In this document: positions 1-8,702 of the stretch, piece after piece
Layout of the letters: each line of letters opens with the position of its first letter
Position numbering within the stretch: the first letter of the stretch is position 1
NCBI GenBank assembly: GCA_039944535.1
Contig: JBDUYP010000004.1
Span: 248,001 to 312,000, forward strand
Direction: 5' to 3'
DNA: 64,000 bases
From: JAMZMI01 sp039944535
GTDB lineage: Bacteria; Bacteroidota; Bacteroidia; Cytophagales; Cyclobacteriaceae
Program-made: the position numbers and the translations under genes
Notes under the pieces: generated by a model
Database searches by the model: none
What the model was told of the DNA's origin: nothing
The model's input: the letters and a program-made list of their open reading frames with translations, nothing else

Positions 1-403
1 TGGTGAGGCTGTGATGACACACCGATTCAATGGATATGAGCCATTTAAAGGCGAAATACCTGAAAGACTCAATGGGTCGCTTGTTTCTATGGATACCGGT
101 CCAGGGACAGCTTATTCTATTGACAAGCTTCAGGATAGAGGTATTTTCTTCGTGGATCCGGGAGATGAATTGTATGTGGGGCAGGTGATCGGTGAGCACT
201 CTCGCGCAAACGATTTGGCGGTGAACGTACAAAAAGGAAAGCAGCTGACCAACATGAGAAAATCCGGTACGGATGCAAGTATGAAGATCGCTCCTGCTAA
301 AAAATTCTCTTTAGAAGAAGCGCTTGAGTACATCAACAAAGATGAATATGTAGAAGTTACTCCTCTTTCTTTGAGAATGAGAAAGATCAACTTCAAGCCT
401 TGA
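1..403 (+). CDS. typA: GTPase TypA/BipA, C-terminal end (partial)
   Basis: The reading frame is open from the left edge (codon phase starts at base 2) and stops with TGA at 401-403, so only the last 133 or so residues of a roughly 600-residue protein are present. The visible part is the TypA-specific C-terminal domain: the stretch GEAVMTHRFNGYEPFKGEIP is followed by NGSLVSMDTG, GIFFVDPGDELYVGQVIGEH and the closing YVEVTPLSLRMRK. TypA is a ribosome-associated translational GTPase linked to 50S assembly and stress growth; its GTP-binding domain lies outside the window. The GTG/ATG codons at 11-16 are internal and not a start. A terminator follows directly. Assignment to the family is secure from the conserved C-terminal motifs. 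Confidence 0.95.
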   Translation, partial: GEAVMTHRFNGYEPFKGEIPERLNGSLVSMDTGPGTAYSIDKLQDRGIFFVDPGDELYVGQVIGEHSRANDLAVNVQKGKQLTNMRKSGTDASMKIAPAKKFSLEEALEYINKDEYVEVTPLSLRMRKINFKP

Positions 404-424
404 TATTAAGATAACCCCTTATCT

Positions 425-452
425 AAAAGCACCTCAAAAGGGTGCTTTTTTT
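425..452 (+). terminator. Intrinsic terminator of typA
   Basis: AAAAGCACC (425-433) pairs with GGTGCTTTT (441-449) around a 7-nt loop, and the T run continues to 452. It lies 22 bases after the typA stop codon and has the normal form of a Rho-independent terminator. Confidence 0.85.
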
Positions 453-485
453 ATTTCCAGGGAAGCGGATAAAGTTCATTCGAAC

Positions 486-567
486 ATGACGCACGAATGT
501 GAAAGAATCTATTTGAGGTAGACCTATGATATTGACTCGCAGCATTTCACTCCACTCACAGCGACGG
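486..567. repeat. Degenerate extragenic palindromic repeat, copy 1
   Basis: The stretch contains GTGAAAGAATCT, a variable centre, and ends with CACAGCGACGG. It lines up imperfectly with a second copy at 1256-1330 that shares TGAAAGAATCT and ends with TACAGTGACGG. The layout resembles the common Bacteroidota intergenic repeats of the type GTCATTCCG...GAATCT...GACGG, which carry no protein. The rest of the 453-612 gap holds no gene that I can support. Confidence 0.4.
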
Positions 568-612
568 TTTGTTCACGCAGGTGCATTCACATCACAAGGA
601 AAGACTCCTTGA

Positions 613-1206
613 CTACCGATACTTGTCATGAAGTCCTATCCCATTGGCGATCATCGGGATGATCTTTTTGAGACGTGACTGCTTGGTTTCCGCTCTTTTG
701 GCTTCTGCTATATAATCGGCAAACTCACGCTTCTTAGACTTGCTGAAAGCTTCAAACGAATCGGACAATCCGGCCTCTTTGTCTAGCACTTCCTGCAGCT
801 CTGAAGGAACGGTCAATTCCTTTTTCTCAGGTTTGATTTCCTTACCCTGCTTTTGATTTTCTATTGCTTCCAGCAGGTAGGCATGAATGATCTCCGTGTT
901 TTGACGTATTTCATCAAAATTCGCAAATCGCCACTGTCGCAATGCTTTGGTCACCCCCTCCTGCGCATTGATGAGCTTACCTTCAGGGTCTTTGAGAAAA
1001 ACGCCTTGATGAAACCAGATGGCCATATGTTCTTTGAACCCTACCATACCCACCACATGCTTTCCTTTCAGAGTGTAGCAGGGTGCGCCCCACTTGATGG
1101 TCTCCTGAAGTTCTGTTCTAAGTATGATCTCTCTGATTAGCCTGAGAGCCGGCTCCCAGCTGCCGCTCTTTTCAAGGTACTCTTCTACTGTTTTTGCTGA
1201 ATTCAT
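613..1206 (-). CDS. YdeI/DUF1801 family protein
   Basis: The protein has about 197 residues if started at the ATG at 1206 (MNSAKTVEEYLEK). The longer frame to 1245 would add 13 hydrophobic residues (MKVIPAFFLILII) that do not belong to this cytosolic family. The N-terminal half is a DUF1801-type domain (ETIKWGAPCYTLKGKHVVGMVGFKEHMAIWFHQG, here described in parts). The C-terminal half is the YdeI/OmpD-associated region, typically built of EL..VLD.......F......KREFADYIAEAKRAETKQSRLKK. The family's biochemical role is not established. The gene stands alone on the minus strand, flanked by repeat-rich spacers. Confidence 0.75.
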   Translation of the reverse strand: MNSAKTVEEYLEKSGSWEPALRLIREIILRTELQETIKWGAPCYTLKGKHVVGMVGFKEHMAIWFHQGVFLKDPEGKLINAQEGVTKALRQWRFANFDEIRQNTEIIHAYLLEAIENQKQGKEIKPEKKELTVPSELQEVLDKEAGLSDSFEAFSKSKKREFADYIAEAKRAETKQSRLKKIIPMIANGIGLHDKYR

Positions 1207-1255
1207 GATAATTAAAATTAAGAAAAAAGCTGGAATGACCTTCATTCCTAAATAT

Positions 1256-1330
1256 TACTGTCATTCCGGAGGATGCCTGAAAGAATCTCATGCATGGATG
1301 ACACTGCTGCGTTTCGCTTACAGTGACGGG
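1256..1330. repeat. Degenerate extragenic palindromic repeat, copy 2
   Basis: Starts with ACTGTCATTCCGGAGG, contains TGAAAGAATCTCATGC and ends TTACAGTGACGGG, so its two ends are roughly complementary. It is related to the copy at 486-567. It lies in the 1207-1508 gap between the YdeI gene and the permease terminus, where I find no convincing gene. Confidence 0.45.
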
Positions 1331-1354
1331 ATATGGTGTGTGAAAAACAAACCA

Positions 1355-1379
1355 CTTTCAGGTCTTAGAAACCTGAAAG
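1355..1379. repeat. Perfect 9-bp inverted repeat (hairpin)
   Basis: CTTTCAGGT (1355-1363) and ACCTGAAAG (1371-1379) form a perfect 9-bp stem with a 7-nt loop. There is no T run on either side, so it is more likely an extragenic palindrome than a terminator. Confidence 0.55.
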
Positions 1380-1428
1380 GGTTGGCAGTGCCTCTTGCGA
1401 GGAAATTAGGCATAGACAGGATAAACCT

Positions 1429-1462
1429 CCAAAGTCTTTATCAAGAAGCACAGAGACTTTGG
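1429..1462. repeat. Perfect 9-bp inverted repeat (hairpin)
   Basis: CCAAAGTCT (1429-1437) and AGACTTTGG (1454-1462) are perfectly complementary across a 16-nt loop. It lies about 46 bases downstream of the permease stop at 1509 (minus strand), so it could also mark the 3' end of the permease transcript, but no T run follows. Confidence 0.5.
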
Positions 1463-1508
1463 AAGTCTCCAATGCATTCGCTGCAAGTATCTGTGGGCAG
1501 AACCACCC

Positions 1509-3947
1509 CTACTCATCACGGAGTGACTTCACTGGATTGACACGGGCGGCTTTCCAACTTTGGAAACTCATGGTCACCCACGCCACTACCAAAGCCACCA
1601 CTCCGGCAATCACGAAAGTCAAAGGCTTGATATCCGTTCGGTAGGCAAAATCGTTGAGCCACTCCTTCATGGCGAAGTACGATAGCGGAATAGAGATGGC
1701 AAAGGATATCAAAACCAACTTGATAAAGTTTTTAGAAAGTAAAGTAACGATGCTGGCAATGGAGGCTCCAAGGGCTTTTCTGATGCCAATCTCCTTGGTC
1801 TTTTGTTCTGCGGTAAAGGCCGCCAACCCGAACAGTCCTAGGCAGGCTATGAAGATGGCCAGCACGGCAAAAACAGTGAAGATCTCTCCTACTTTTTGTT
1901 CGGCTTCATACATGGAATTGAACCGTTGATTCATGAAGGTGTAGGAGAATGGCTGACCCGGAGCAAACTCATCCCATGTATTGGAAATGGTCTCCACGGT
2001 GGACTTTACGTCTTGTCCTTTTAATTTGAAAAGTGCAAAACCATTGCCACGTCCAAGTCGAATTACAAGCGGACCAATTTTCTCTTTGAGCGAGGCGTAA
2101 TGAAAGTCTTTGACCACTCCTACAATGGTGCTCTCCTCCATGATCAGTTCACCATCAGGGCCATCGTTGGCGTGATAGAGCTTGTCTCCTATTGGGTTCT
2201 CATAACCGAATGCTTTGACTGCAGCTTCATTGAGCACACAAACGGTGCTGTCATTACCAAAATCTCTGGAGAAGAAACGGCCGTCGGCCATCTCCATACC
2301 CATCACGTCCAGGTAGTTGTAGTCCACCCAGGCCTGATTGATCACAATACTGTTTGATGCCGTGGCAACCGGATCTTTATGGTGTACATCAGAATTCCCA
2401 ACATTGCTTACAGGCGTAAAAGTGGCCAGTGTGGCGTCCTCAATGTTACTACTTCGCATCACTTCATTTTTAAATGACTCTGCTTTGTCTCGCAAAATCC
2501 ACGCGTCATTGACCATCAATATCTGGTCTTTTTCAAAGCCCAGTTTCTTGTTTTGTATAAAGGCCAGCTGATCGAAAACCACAGCTGTGCCTATGATCAT
2601 GATGATGGAAATGGAAAACTGAAATACTACCAGAGCGCTGCGAATAGGACCGCTTTTCATGCCCTGACGCACCTTGCCTTTCAACACCTGTGCGGGTCTG
2701 AATGCGGACAAATAGAAAGCCGGATAGCTACCAGCAAACAGTCCTACAACCAGCACAAGCCCGGCCATAAGCGCTACAAACTCCCACCTGATGAGCTCAC
2801 CAATTGCAAATGATTTTGCAGCAAGCTCTCCAAAGTTTGGTAGTAGCAAAGCCGCCATAATGAATGAAAGTACGCAGGAAATAAAAGTAAGCATGACCGC
2901 CTCAGATATGAACTGCGACACGAGTTGCTTTCGAAATGCGCCCATCACTTTTCTGATGCCTACTTCCTTGGCACGGTTAGCAGATCTGGCTGTAGCCAGA
3001 TTCATAAAATTGATGCATGCCAGTACAAGAATAAAAAGGGCAACAGCCGAAAAGATATAGACATATTTGATGTCTCCGTTGGCTTCCAGTTCGTCTTGCT
3101 TGTGTGATTTCAGGTGGATGTCTTTCATCGGGAAAAGACTGAATGCCAATTGATTGCCCGATGAACCAAATTCTTCCAAATTCATATTGAGATATCGCAT
3201 GATCAGCGGAGCGCAATACTTTTCAATCACCTCTGTAAACTTAGGCTCAAAGTCCGCTTTGGTAACACCCTCTTGTAGCTTGATATAAGTATTGTAGTTG
3301 GTGCTGAGCCAAGCGTCATTTTGCCAGGGCTGGTAAAATGTAATCATGGAAAGCAAAATGTTTTGATGAAAGTGCGAGTTGTCAGGCAGGTCTTCGTAAA
3401 CTCCCGTCACCTCATAATCGTCCTCATTATCGAGCACCAGTATTTTACCGACGGGGTTTACATCTCCAAACATTTTCTGTGCTGTGGTCCGATCCATCAC
3501 AAGGGTGTTTGGCCGTTCAAGGCAGGTTTTGGGGTCACCATAGATCAATTCCACGGTGAAGAAATCAAAGAAATTGGGGTCGGCCATTAGCACATGTTCT
3601 TCCTTGAAGGTTTTAGTGGTTCCTTTTTCTTTGATAAACCAATTGCCGGTTGCATTGAGTCTGGTCGCATCCTCTACTTCTGGATAATCCTCCTTCAGGG
3701 CCTTGGCCGTAGGTGCGCCTGTATTGGATGACTCTATGGCCTCTCCGTTTAGTTGTGCCATGAAATCAACTCTGAAGATGCGGTTTGCGTCTTTGTGAAA
3801 TTGATCATAAGAAAGCTCATCCAGCACAAAAAGTGAAATCATCATAAAGCACACCATTCCTATGGTGAGGCCCAGTATGTTTAAGATGGAATAAAACTTG
3901 TGTCTGAGAAGACTTCTGATTGCGACTCTGAAATAATTACGTAGCAT
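1509..3947 (-). CDS. MacB/FtsX-type ABC transporter permease (copy B)
   Basis: 812 residues with the two-half architecture usual for Bacteroidota FtsX-like permeases. A first membrane segment near residues 20-42 (FYSILNILGLTIGMVCFMMI) is followed by a MacB-type periplasmic domain. Three membrane segments carry the motif GIRKVMGAFRKQLV near the middle. A second periplasmic domain follows, then four segments in the last 120 residues with KEIGIRKALGASIASIV. The protein would sit in the inner membrane and use an ATPase encoded elsewhere to move lipoproteins or peptides; the substrate cannot be told. It follows a paralogue in the same direction after 54 bases, so the two are probably co-transcribed tandem duplicates. 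No ATP-binding gene is adjacent. Confidence 0.9.
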   Translation of the reverse strand: MLRNYFRVAIRSLLRHKFYSILNILGLTIGMVCFMMISLFVLDELSYDQFHKDANRIFRVDFMAQLNGEAIESSNTGAPTAKALKEDYPEVEDATRLNATGNWFIKEKGTTKTFKEEHVLMADPNFFDFFTVELIYGDPKTCLERPNTLVMDRTTAQKMFGDVNPVGKILVLDNEDDYEVTGVYEDLPDNSHFHQNILLSMITFYQPWQNDAWLSTNYNTYIKLQEGVTKADFEPKFTEVIEKYCAPLIMRYLNMNLEEFGSSGNQLAFSLFPMKDIHLKSHKQDELEANGDIKYVYIFSAVALFILVLACINFMNLATARSANRAKEVGIRKVMGAFRKQLVSQFISEAVMLTFISCVLSFIMAALLLPNFGELAAKSFAIGELIRWEFVALMAGLVLVVGLFAGSYPAFYLSAFRPAQVLKGKVRQGMKSGPIRSALVVFQFSISIIMIIGTAVVFDQLAFIQNKKLGFEKDQILMVNDAWILRDKAESFKNEVMRSSNIEDATLATFTPVSNVGNSDVHHKDPVATASNSIVINQAWVDYNYLDVMGMEMADGRFFSRDFGNDSTVCVLNEAAVKAFGYENPIGDKLYHANDGPDGELIMEESTIVGVVKDFHYASLKEKIGPLVIRLGRGNGFALFKLKGQDVKSTVETISNTWDEFAPGQPFSYTFMNQRFNSMYEAEQKVGEIFTVFAVLAIFIACLGLFGLAAFTAEQKTKEIGIRKALGASIASIVTLLSKNFIKLVLISFAISIPLSYFAMKEWLNDFAYRTDIKPLTFVIAGVVALVVAWVTMSFQSWKAARVNPVKSLRDE

Positions 3948-4001
3948 GGGTAGTTCGGTTAATCTATTAGGAGATGTAAAACAGAAGTAAAAGGTTGCAT
4001 G

Positions 4002-6443
4002 TTATTCGTTTCTTAGCGAGTTCGCAGGGTTGGATCGTGCTGCTCGCCACGACTGAAATCCCATAGTGAGCCAGGCTATGACACAAGCTACCAGACCAGC
4101 TACTGCGAAAATCCAGATTTTCAAATCCGTACGATAGGCAAAATCATCAAGCCATGACCGCATACCGAAATAAGCCAATGGAGCGGCGAAGATGAAGGCT
4201 ATGCCTACTAGTTTCATGAAGTTCCAGGATAGCATATTGACAATTTGTGTCACGGAGGCTCCCAGTACCTTACGAATTCCTATTTCTTTGATCCGTTGCT
4301 CTGCAGTGAATGAGGCCAGCCCAAAAAGCCCCAGACAAGCGATAAAAATGGCGAGTATGGCAAAGACTACAAACACCTGACCTATCCGCTGCTCGGAGCG
4401 GTATTGGTTGTCAAACTTTTGATCCAAAAAGTAGTATTCAAATGGCTGACCCGCAGCAACGCTATTCCAGGCTGATTTTAGAGACGCAACTACTCCATCA
4501 AGATCATTGGTAGTGACTCTGAAAAGTGCAGAACCACCTCCTGAAGGACTCAGTTTGAACAGCACAGGATCAATCTCAGTTTTCATGGATTCATAATGAA
4601 AGTCTTCCAGCACGCCTACAATTCTATAGCTTACAACTTCCTGGCTACCACCAAAATCAGCGAACGTGCTAATTTTGAAACCGATTGGTTCGTCGATACC
4701 GACGGCTTTTACCAGTGCTTCGTTGACCAGTATTGCCAGTGTATCTGTAGGAAAATCTCTTGAAAAATTTCGCCCCTCTACAACATTCATTTCCAATGTT
4801 TCCACATAATCGTAATCCACACTCCTATGATTAAACACATAGGTGTTTTCTTTATTTACGGTTTCTCCCGGCCAGTAGGCGCTGTTGTTTCCCACAGAAC
4901 CTATTGGTACAAATGACGTGAGTGAGCCTGATGCTATCTGAGAGCTGCGCATAGCCTCTTGCATGAAAGCCTCTTTTTTCTTATCCAAAACCCAAATATC
5001 GTCTACAGCAATAACCTGATCTTTAGTAAACCCAAGCTTCTTGTTCTGAATAAAACTCAGCTGATCATAAACCACAGCCGTGCCTATAATCATGGCGATG
5101 GAAACTACAAACTGAAAAACTACCAGTGCGCTTCTGAGCCCGCCACTTTTCAACCCTAAGTTAAGCCGTCCTTTTAGCGTTTCTACAGGTTTGAAGGCGG
5201 ATAGATAAAAGGCCGGATAGCTTCCTGCCAATAAACCTGAGACAAGTGCCACCCCAAACATGATGAACATAAAACCAGATGACAACAGATCTGAGTCTGC
5301 CAGGCTTTTACCTGAAATCGTTTCGAAATAAGGCAGTAAAACTCCTGCCAAAAAGAACGCGATGATGGTAGAGAGAAAACTGATGATAATGGCTTCAGAC
5401 AAAAACTGGCCTATCAGCTGACTCTTTACAGCTCCCATCGCCTTGCGAAGACCTACTTCTTTGGCTCGTCCTGCGGATCGGGCAGTAGCCAGATTCATGA
5501 AATTGATGCACGCAAGTAGCAGAATGAAAGCCCCAATAGCTGAAAATATATAAACATACTTGATGTCTCCATTTGGTTCAATATCTCCAAGTTTGTCAGA
5601 CTTTAGGTGAATATCTGCCAGAGGAATTAGGCGAAATTCAGCGCTGTTTCCGGCTTCAAGAAACTCTTCATACGTGGTACCCATAAACTTCTGAAGATCA
5701 GGCCCAAACTTGGATTCCATGTATTTGGGCAGATCGGTAGAAAAGGTTTGGACATCCGCTCCCTCGCGAAATTTCAGATAAGTATTGAAATTGAAACTCA
5801 TCCAGATGGGCTGGTCATACTCCCAATGATCCTTGAGCGTGAGCATGATGTTATAGTGAAAATGAGAATTCCTAGGCAGGTCTTCATATACCCCACCCAC
5901 TTTGTAGGTCTGTTCATTGTCGAGAATCAGAGTTTCACCCACAGGGTTTATGTCACCAAAAATCTTCTTTGCTGTTGTTTTGTCTAAAACGAGTGTTTTT
6001 GGATTCAAAAGGCATGTTTCAGGATTGCCATAGATCAAATCCTTTGACCAGAAAGTGAAGAAATTATCATCGGCATATACAACCTCAGTTTGTTCAAATT
6101 TGAATACCTCTTGCGAATCAGCTTTTTTCACAAACCAGTTTCCAGTGCCTCTAAACCTGAAAGCGTCTTCAACATTCGGAAATGTTTCCTTAACGGATTT
6201 AGCCGCTGGGGAGCACATCAGTGCTGCCACTATCTCATTGCCATTGATCATTCCTGTGAAGTCCGTTCTGTAGATTTTCTCGGAATCTTTAAAATGAGTG
6301 TCATACGATAGCTCATCTTTCACAAAAAGGGCAATGAACAAAAAGCACGTTAAACCAACAGATAAACCGAGTATGTTGATTACAGAATAAAAACTGTGCT
6401 TGGTAAGGTTTCTAAACGCAATATTGAAGTAGTTCTTGAGCAT
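4002..6443 (-). CDS. MacB/FtsX-type ABC transporter permease (copy A)
   Basis: 813 residues, closely similar in length and order of parts to the neighbouring copy at 1509-3947. It has an N-terminal membrane segment (SVINILGLSVGLTCFLFIAL), a large periplasmic MacB-like domain, a central FtsX block with KEVGLRKAMGAVKSQLIG, a second periplasmic domain, and a C-terminal FtsX block with KEIGIRKVLGASVTQIV. Both copies share NFMNLATARSA and QLSFIQNKKLGF-type stretches, so they arose by duplication. This copy is the upstream gene of the pair, and a plausible promoter lies before it. The role is export or lipoprotein handling by analogy to MacB; no direct evidence for the substrate. Confidence 0.9.
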   Translation of the reverse strand: MLKNYFNIAFRNLTKHSFYSVINILGLSVGLTCFLFIALFVKDELSYDTHFKDSEKIYRTDFTGMINGNEIVAALMCSPAAKSVKETFPNVEDAFRFRGTGNWFVKKADSQEVFKFEQTEVVYADDNFFTFWSKDLIYGNPETCLLNPKTLVLDKTTAKKIFGDINPVGETLILDNEQTYKVGGVYEDLPRNSHFHYNIMLTLKDHWEYDQPIWMSFNFNTYLKFREGADVQTFSTDLPKYMESKFGPDLQKFMGTTYEEFLEAGNSAEFRLIPLADIHLKSDKLGDIEPNGDIKYVYIFSAIGAFILLLACINFMNLATARSAGRAKEVGLRKAMGAVKSQLIGQFLSEAIIISFLSTIIAFFLAGVLLPYFETISGKSLADSDLLSSGFMFIMFGVALVSGLLAGSYPAFYLSAFKPVETLKGRLNLGLKSGGLRSALVVFQFVVSIAMIIGTAVVYDQLSFIQNKKLGFTKDQVIAVDDIWVLDKKKEAFMQEAMRSSQIASGSLTSFVPIGSVGNNSAYWPGETVNKENTYVFNHRSVDYDYVETLEMNVVEGRNFSRDFPTDTLAILVNEALVKAVGIDEPIGFKISTFADFGGSQEVVSYRIVGVLEDFHYESMKTEIDPVLFKLSPSGGGSALFRVTTNDLDGVVASLKSAWNSVAAGQPFEYYFLDQKFDNQYRSEQRIGQVFVVFAILAIFIACLGLFGLASFTAEQRIKEIGIRKVLGASVTQIVNMLSWNFMKLVGIAFIFAAPLAYFGMRSWLDDFAYRTDLKIWIFAVAGLVACVIAWLTMGFQSWRAARSNPANSLRNE

Positions 6444-6466
6444 ATGACCCGTTCTTTTCTTGAATT

Positions 6467-6495
6467 CGCAAGTACAACTAAAAATATTGTGCCAA
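6467..6495 (-). promoter_or_regulatory. Possible promoter of the permease pair
   Basis: Read on the minus strand, TTGGCAC is followed after 18 bases by TACTTGCG, close to the Bacteroidota form TTTG-N19-TAnnTTTG. It ends 24 bases before the ATG at 6443. The -7 box departs from consensus, so this is only a candidate. Confidence 0.3.
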
Positions 6496-6653
6496 TAAAT
6501 GTAACCTTTTTAAAATCCACTTTAATAACAATCAAAAAGCTGTTTTAATGCCAAAAAAGCAATAATTAAAAGATTGATTTCTAAATAACATACTGGAGTC
6601 AGTTAGAAAATGTGATCGGAAACAACGAATTTTATGACCGATATCGGACAGAT

Positions 6654-7316
6654 TTAATGTAGGGCCTTCATCAAAAACCCATGAGCTTCTGAGGCTGTTT
6701 CAAAATGCTCTATAATCAATTGAACTTGATCCGCTTTTAGGAAATCAGCTATGGCTATTTTCTTCATATAGAAGAACTGCTTATTTTGAATAATGGGCAA
6801 TTCTTCAACATGAAGTGCAAGGTCCTTGTCAATCCTCTTTGCCTTCTCCCCTTTGACTTTTCCGAATACTTCCTTAATTCTTTTAGATTCAAATACCTGT
6901 TTGCACATTTCAATGTTGGAGACCATAAAACCCCGAATCTTCTTCAGGTCGGCTGGAGAAACCTGGTACAGTCCACCTCCCATGTGCACATCGTTAGCAC
7001 TGATACCAAGATAAAACCCCGGATTACCGGACTTCCTGCCTTCTGGGGTAAAATTGGCCTTCATCATGGTGTTGTAGAGAGTTTTGTCTTTGGAAAACCT
7101 GACATCCCTGTTGATTCGCATCACTATCTCTTTGGTGGTATCCGAAATAGCGGGATCAATGGTTTGTATTGGTGCAATGAGCGCCTGAATCAAGGAAGCG
7201 AATGGGTGCTTGACAACCTGTTCGTAGCGCTTCTTATTTGCATGAAACCATTCTTTATTATTGTTTTTCTCCAGATCAGCAAAGAACTCCGGAAACTTCC
7301 CATCGATGATTTTCAT
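6654..7316 (-). CDS. DUF2461 family protein
   Basis: 220 residues, the normal length for DUF2461 (TIGR02453). Recognisable parts are FPEFFADLEKNNNKEWFHANKKRY near the N-terminus (quoted in part: EFFADLEKNNNKEWF), then the core VMRINRDVRFSKDKTLYNT and the glycine-rich NPGFYLGISANDVHMGGGLY. The biochemical function of the family is unknown; members are soluble and widespread. The gene starts 3 bases after the stop of a TfoX-like gene, so the two are probably one transcript. The gap from 6496 to 6653 is A+T-rich and holds no visible gene. Confidence 0.88.
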   Translation of the reverse strand: MKIIDGKFPEFFADLEKNNNKEWFHANKKRYEQVVKHPFASLIQALIAPIQTIDPAISDTTKEIVMRINRDVRFSKDKTLYNTMMKANFTPEGRKSGNPGFYLGISANDVHMGGGLYQVSPADLKKIRGFMVSNIEMCKQVFESKRIKEVFGKVKGEKAKRIDKDLALHVEELPIIQNKQFFYMKKIAIADFLKADQVQLIIEHFETASEAHGFLMKALH

Positions 7317-7319
7317 AGA

Positions 7320-7646
7320 TCAATGATTAATAAGTTCAAGTGATAAACGTGCCATGTCTTCCCAACTATGATGATGTACGAAATCCACTTCGTACCATCC
7401 AGAAAGCGGGGATTTGGTTTTGAATGGACTAAAAGGAGTTACAGGGTAATCAAATTGACGCACATCAAAGTCTTTACCCAGCTTGAAAACCATTTTGTCT
7501 TTTCTTGAGATAAAAGCAAAAACTTTGTGGTCAAAGTGAATAGCCTCAGAACTCATCATTTTACCCGCTTTCACATTCTGGAAATCAGAAATGAGTGTGT
7601 TTCTAATCTCTTCAAACAGTTTTCTTTCTTTGGTCATGGTTGGCAT
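7320..7646 (-). CDS. TfoX/Sxy N-terminal-like small protein
   Basis: About 108 residues from the ATG at 7646 (MPTMTKERKLFEEIR); the ATG at 7637 is also possible. The frame is open to 7736, but that extension runs into the terminator hairpin of the upstream lipoprotein gene at 7721-7748, so I reject it. The core GKMMSSEAIHFDHKVFAFI, then MVFKLGKDFD and SPLSGWYEVD resembles the N-terminal domain of TfoX/Sxy, or MmcQ-like small proteins, which are mostly uncharacterised outside Gammaproteobacteria. Nothing points to a competence role here. It is co-directional with, and almost touches, the DUF2461 gene. Confidence 0.6.
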   Translation of the reverse strand: MPTMTKERKLFEEIRNTLISDFQNVKAGKMMSSEAIHFDHKVFAFISRKDKMVFKLGKDFDVRQFDYPVTPFSPFKTKSPLSGWYEVDFVHHHSWEDMARLSLELINH

Positions 7647-7720
7647 TTTTATATATGACGATAAGCGATCTCCGAAATAGACAGTATTTTGAAGTTTCTT
7701 TTTCAATGTTTTCCACAAAC

Positions 7721-7748
7721 AAAAAAACCTGATCAAAGACCAGGTTTT
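7721..7748 (-). terminator. Terminator of the 7774-8565 lipoprotein gene
   Basis: On the minus strand AAAACCTG (7748-7741) pairs with CAGGTTTT (7731-7724) around a 9-nt loop and is followed by further T residues to 7721. It lies 25 bases after the stop at 7774. Confidence 0.75.
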
Positions 7749-7773
7749 AGCATGAATTATAAATTTTTAGTAC

Positions 7774-8565
7774 TTACTCTTCCAGCATCACTTTTCTTTC
7801 CACAACATTAAATGGACCCGGAACAGCATTTCCATCCGCATCGATCAACTCTAGTTTGATTGAAACTTCTCCCTTGTCAAGTCCTTCAATATAGTATGGT
7901 GCCCACTCCTCAATCATGAATTCCTCACCGTTGATGGTAGCTTTTACTTTATTTCCATCAGCAGACAAATCGGTATTCAATAAGTAGAAATCCAACATCA
8001 ACTTTTCCGTATCAGCTCCCTTGTATGTACCCTTTGGTCGGCTGAAAAACAGATGTGGAGCATCGAGATCAACAGGGCTTTCTTCTACATCACCAACGGT
8101 AAGGTTTTCTACATAATAAGCACCCAGGCTCTTGACGCTTTCGTGATATGATCTGGATAGAAAAGCCAAAACTACATAATTACCTTCGTCCAGCGTATTT
8201 GATACTCCCGGCATGTAATGAGCCGAATAAGGTCCATTGTTCACTATAAAATGAATGTGCTGGCCTTTTCCCGAATTGGCTATACCTCTGGTATCAGCAT
8301 CGGATGTTTGCACGCCTAGCTCATAGTTGGCAACATCAAAGCTGTAATCAACAGCGTATGTTGAATCCTGATCGGTAACGATCACATCATTTTTTGTAAG
8401 CTGTGCCTCTGGAAATTTCGGAGAAGCAGGGGCTTTTGTTATTGTAACTGAACTTTTCATTTCCTCAGCAGAGGCCTCTTCTGATTGTTTTTTACCCTGG
8501 CCGCATCCAAATAAAATGGCCAAAGAAAGAATAGAAAGTGAAACTTGAGATGTCATTAATTTCAT
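7774..8565 (-). CDS. Uncharacterised lipoprotein
   Basis: 263 residues. The N-terminus MKLMTSQVSLSILSLAILFG ends in the lipobox LFGC, so the protein is probably lipidated and anchored in a membrane facing the periplasm or surface. The mature part has no enzyme motif I recognise. Its most distinctive stretch is ANSGKGQHIHFIVNNGPYSA with two histidines, followed by NTLDEGNYVVLAFLSRSYHE, which reads like a beta-sandwich. Related proteins in Bacteroidota are usually called hypothetical. It has its own terminator and is separated from its neighbours, so it is probably monocistronic. A weak -7 candidate (TAACTTTA) lies near 8605-8615 on the minus strand. Confidence 0.7.
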   Translation of the reverse strand: MKLMTSQVSLSILSLAILFGCGQGKKQSEEASAEEMKSSVTITKAPASPKFPEAQLTKNDVIVTDQDSTYAVDYSFDVANYELGVQTSDADTRGIANSGKGQHIHFIVNNGPYSAHYMPGVSNTLDEGNYVVLAFLSRSYHESVKSLGAYYVENLTVGDVEESPVDLDAPHLFFSRPKGTYKGADTEKLMLDFYLLNTDLSADGNKVKATINGEEFMIEEWAPYYIEGLDKGEVSIKLELIDADGNAVPGPFNVVERKVMLEE

Positions 8566-8669
8566 ATTAACAGATTTTGATTTGACTGGTTATGAATGAA
8601 TAACTTTAAAGTTAATGATTAGTTCCGATGGATTGTGATTTGTAAAAGAATCAGAAGGGTTAAAAACAA

Positions 8670-8702
8670 AAAAGGGTGCCTTCTTAACGAATTCACCCTT
8701 TT
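8670..8702 (-). terminator. Strong terminator of a short leftward transcript
   Basis: On the minus strand AAAAGGGTG (8702-8694) pairs with CACCCTTTT (8678-8670), followed by TTGTTTTT. The stem starts within the stop codon of the 61-codon ORF at 8702-8887. No other leftward gene lies upstream, so the terminator shows that something between 8702 and about 9050 is transcribed leftward. Confidence 0.75.

Noticed and set aside
1124..1540. Plus-strand ORF of 138 codons across the repeat-rich gap
   Set aside because: It runs through palindromic repeats and into both flanking genes; no protein signal is seen.
7647..7736. N-terminal extension of the TfoX-like gene
   Set aside because: It would overlap the terminator hairpin of the upstream lipoprotein gene, and the family homology starts near the ATG at 7646.
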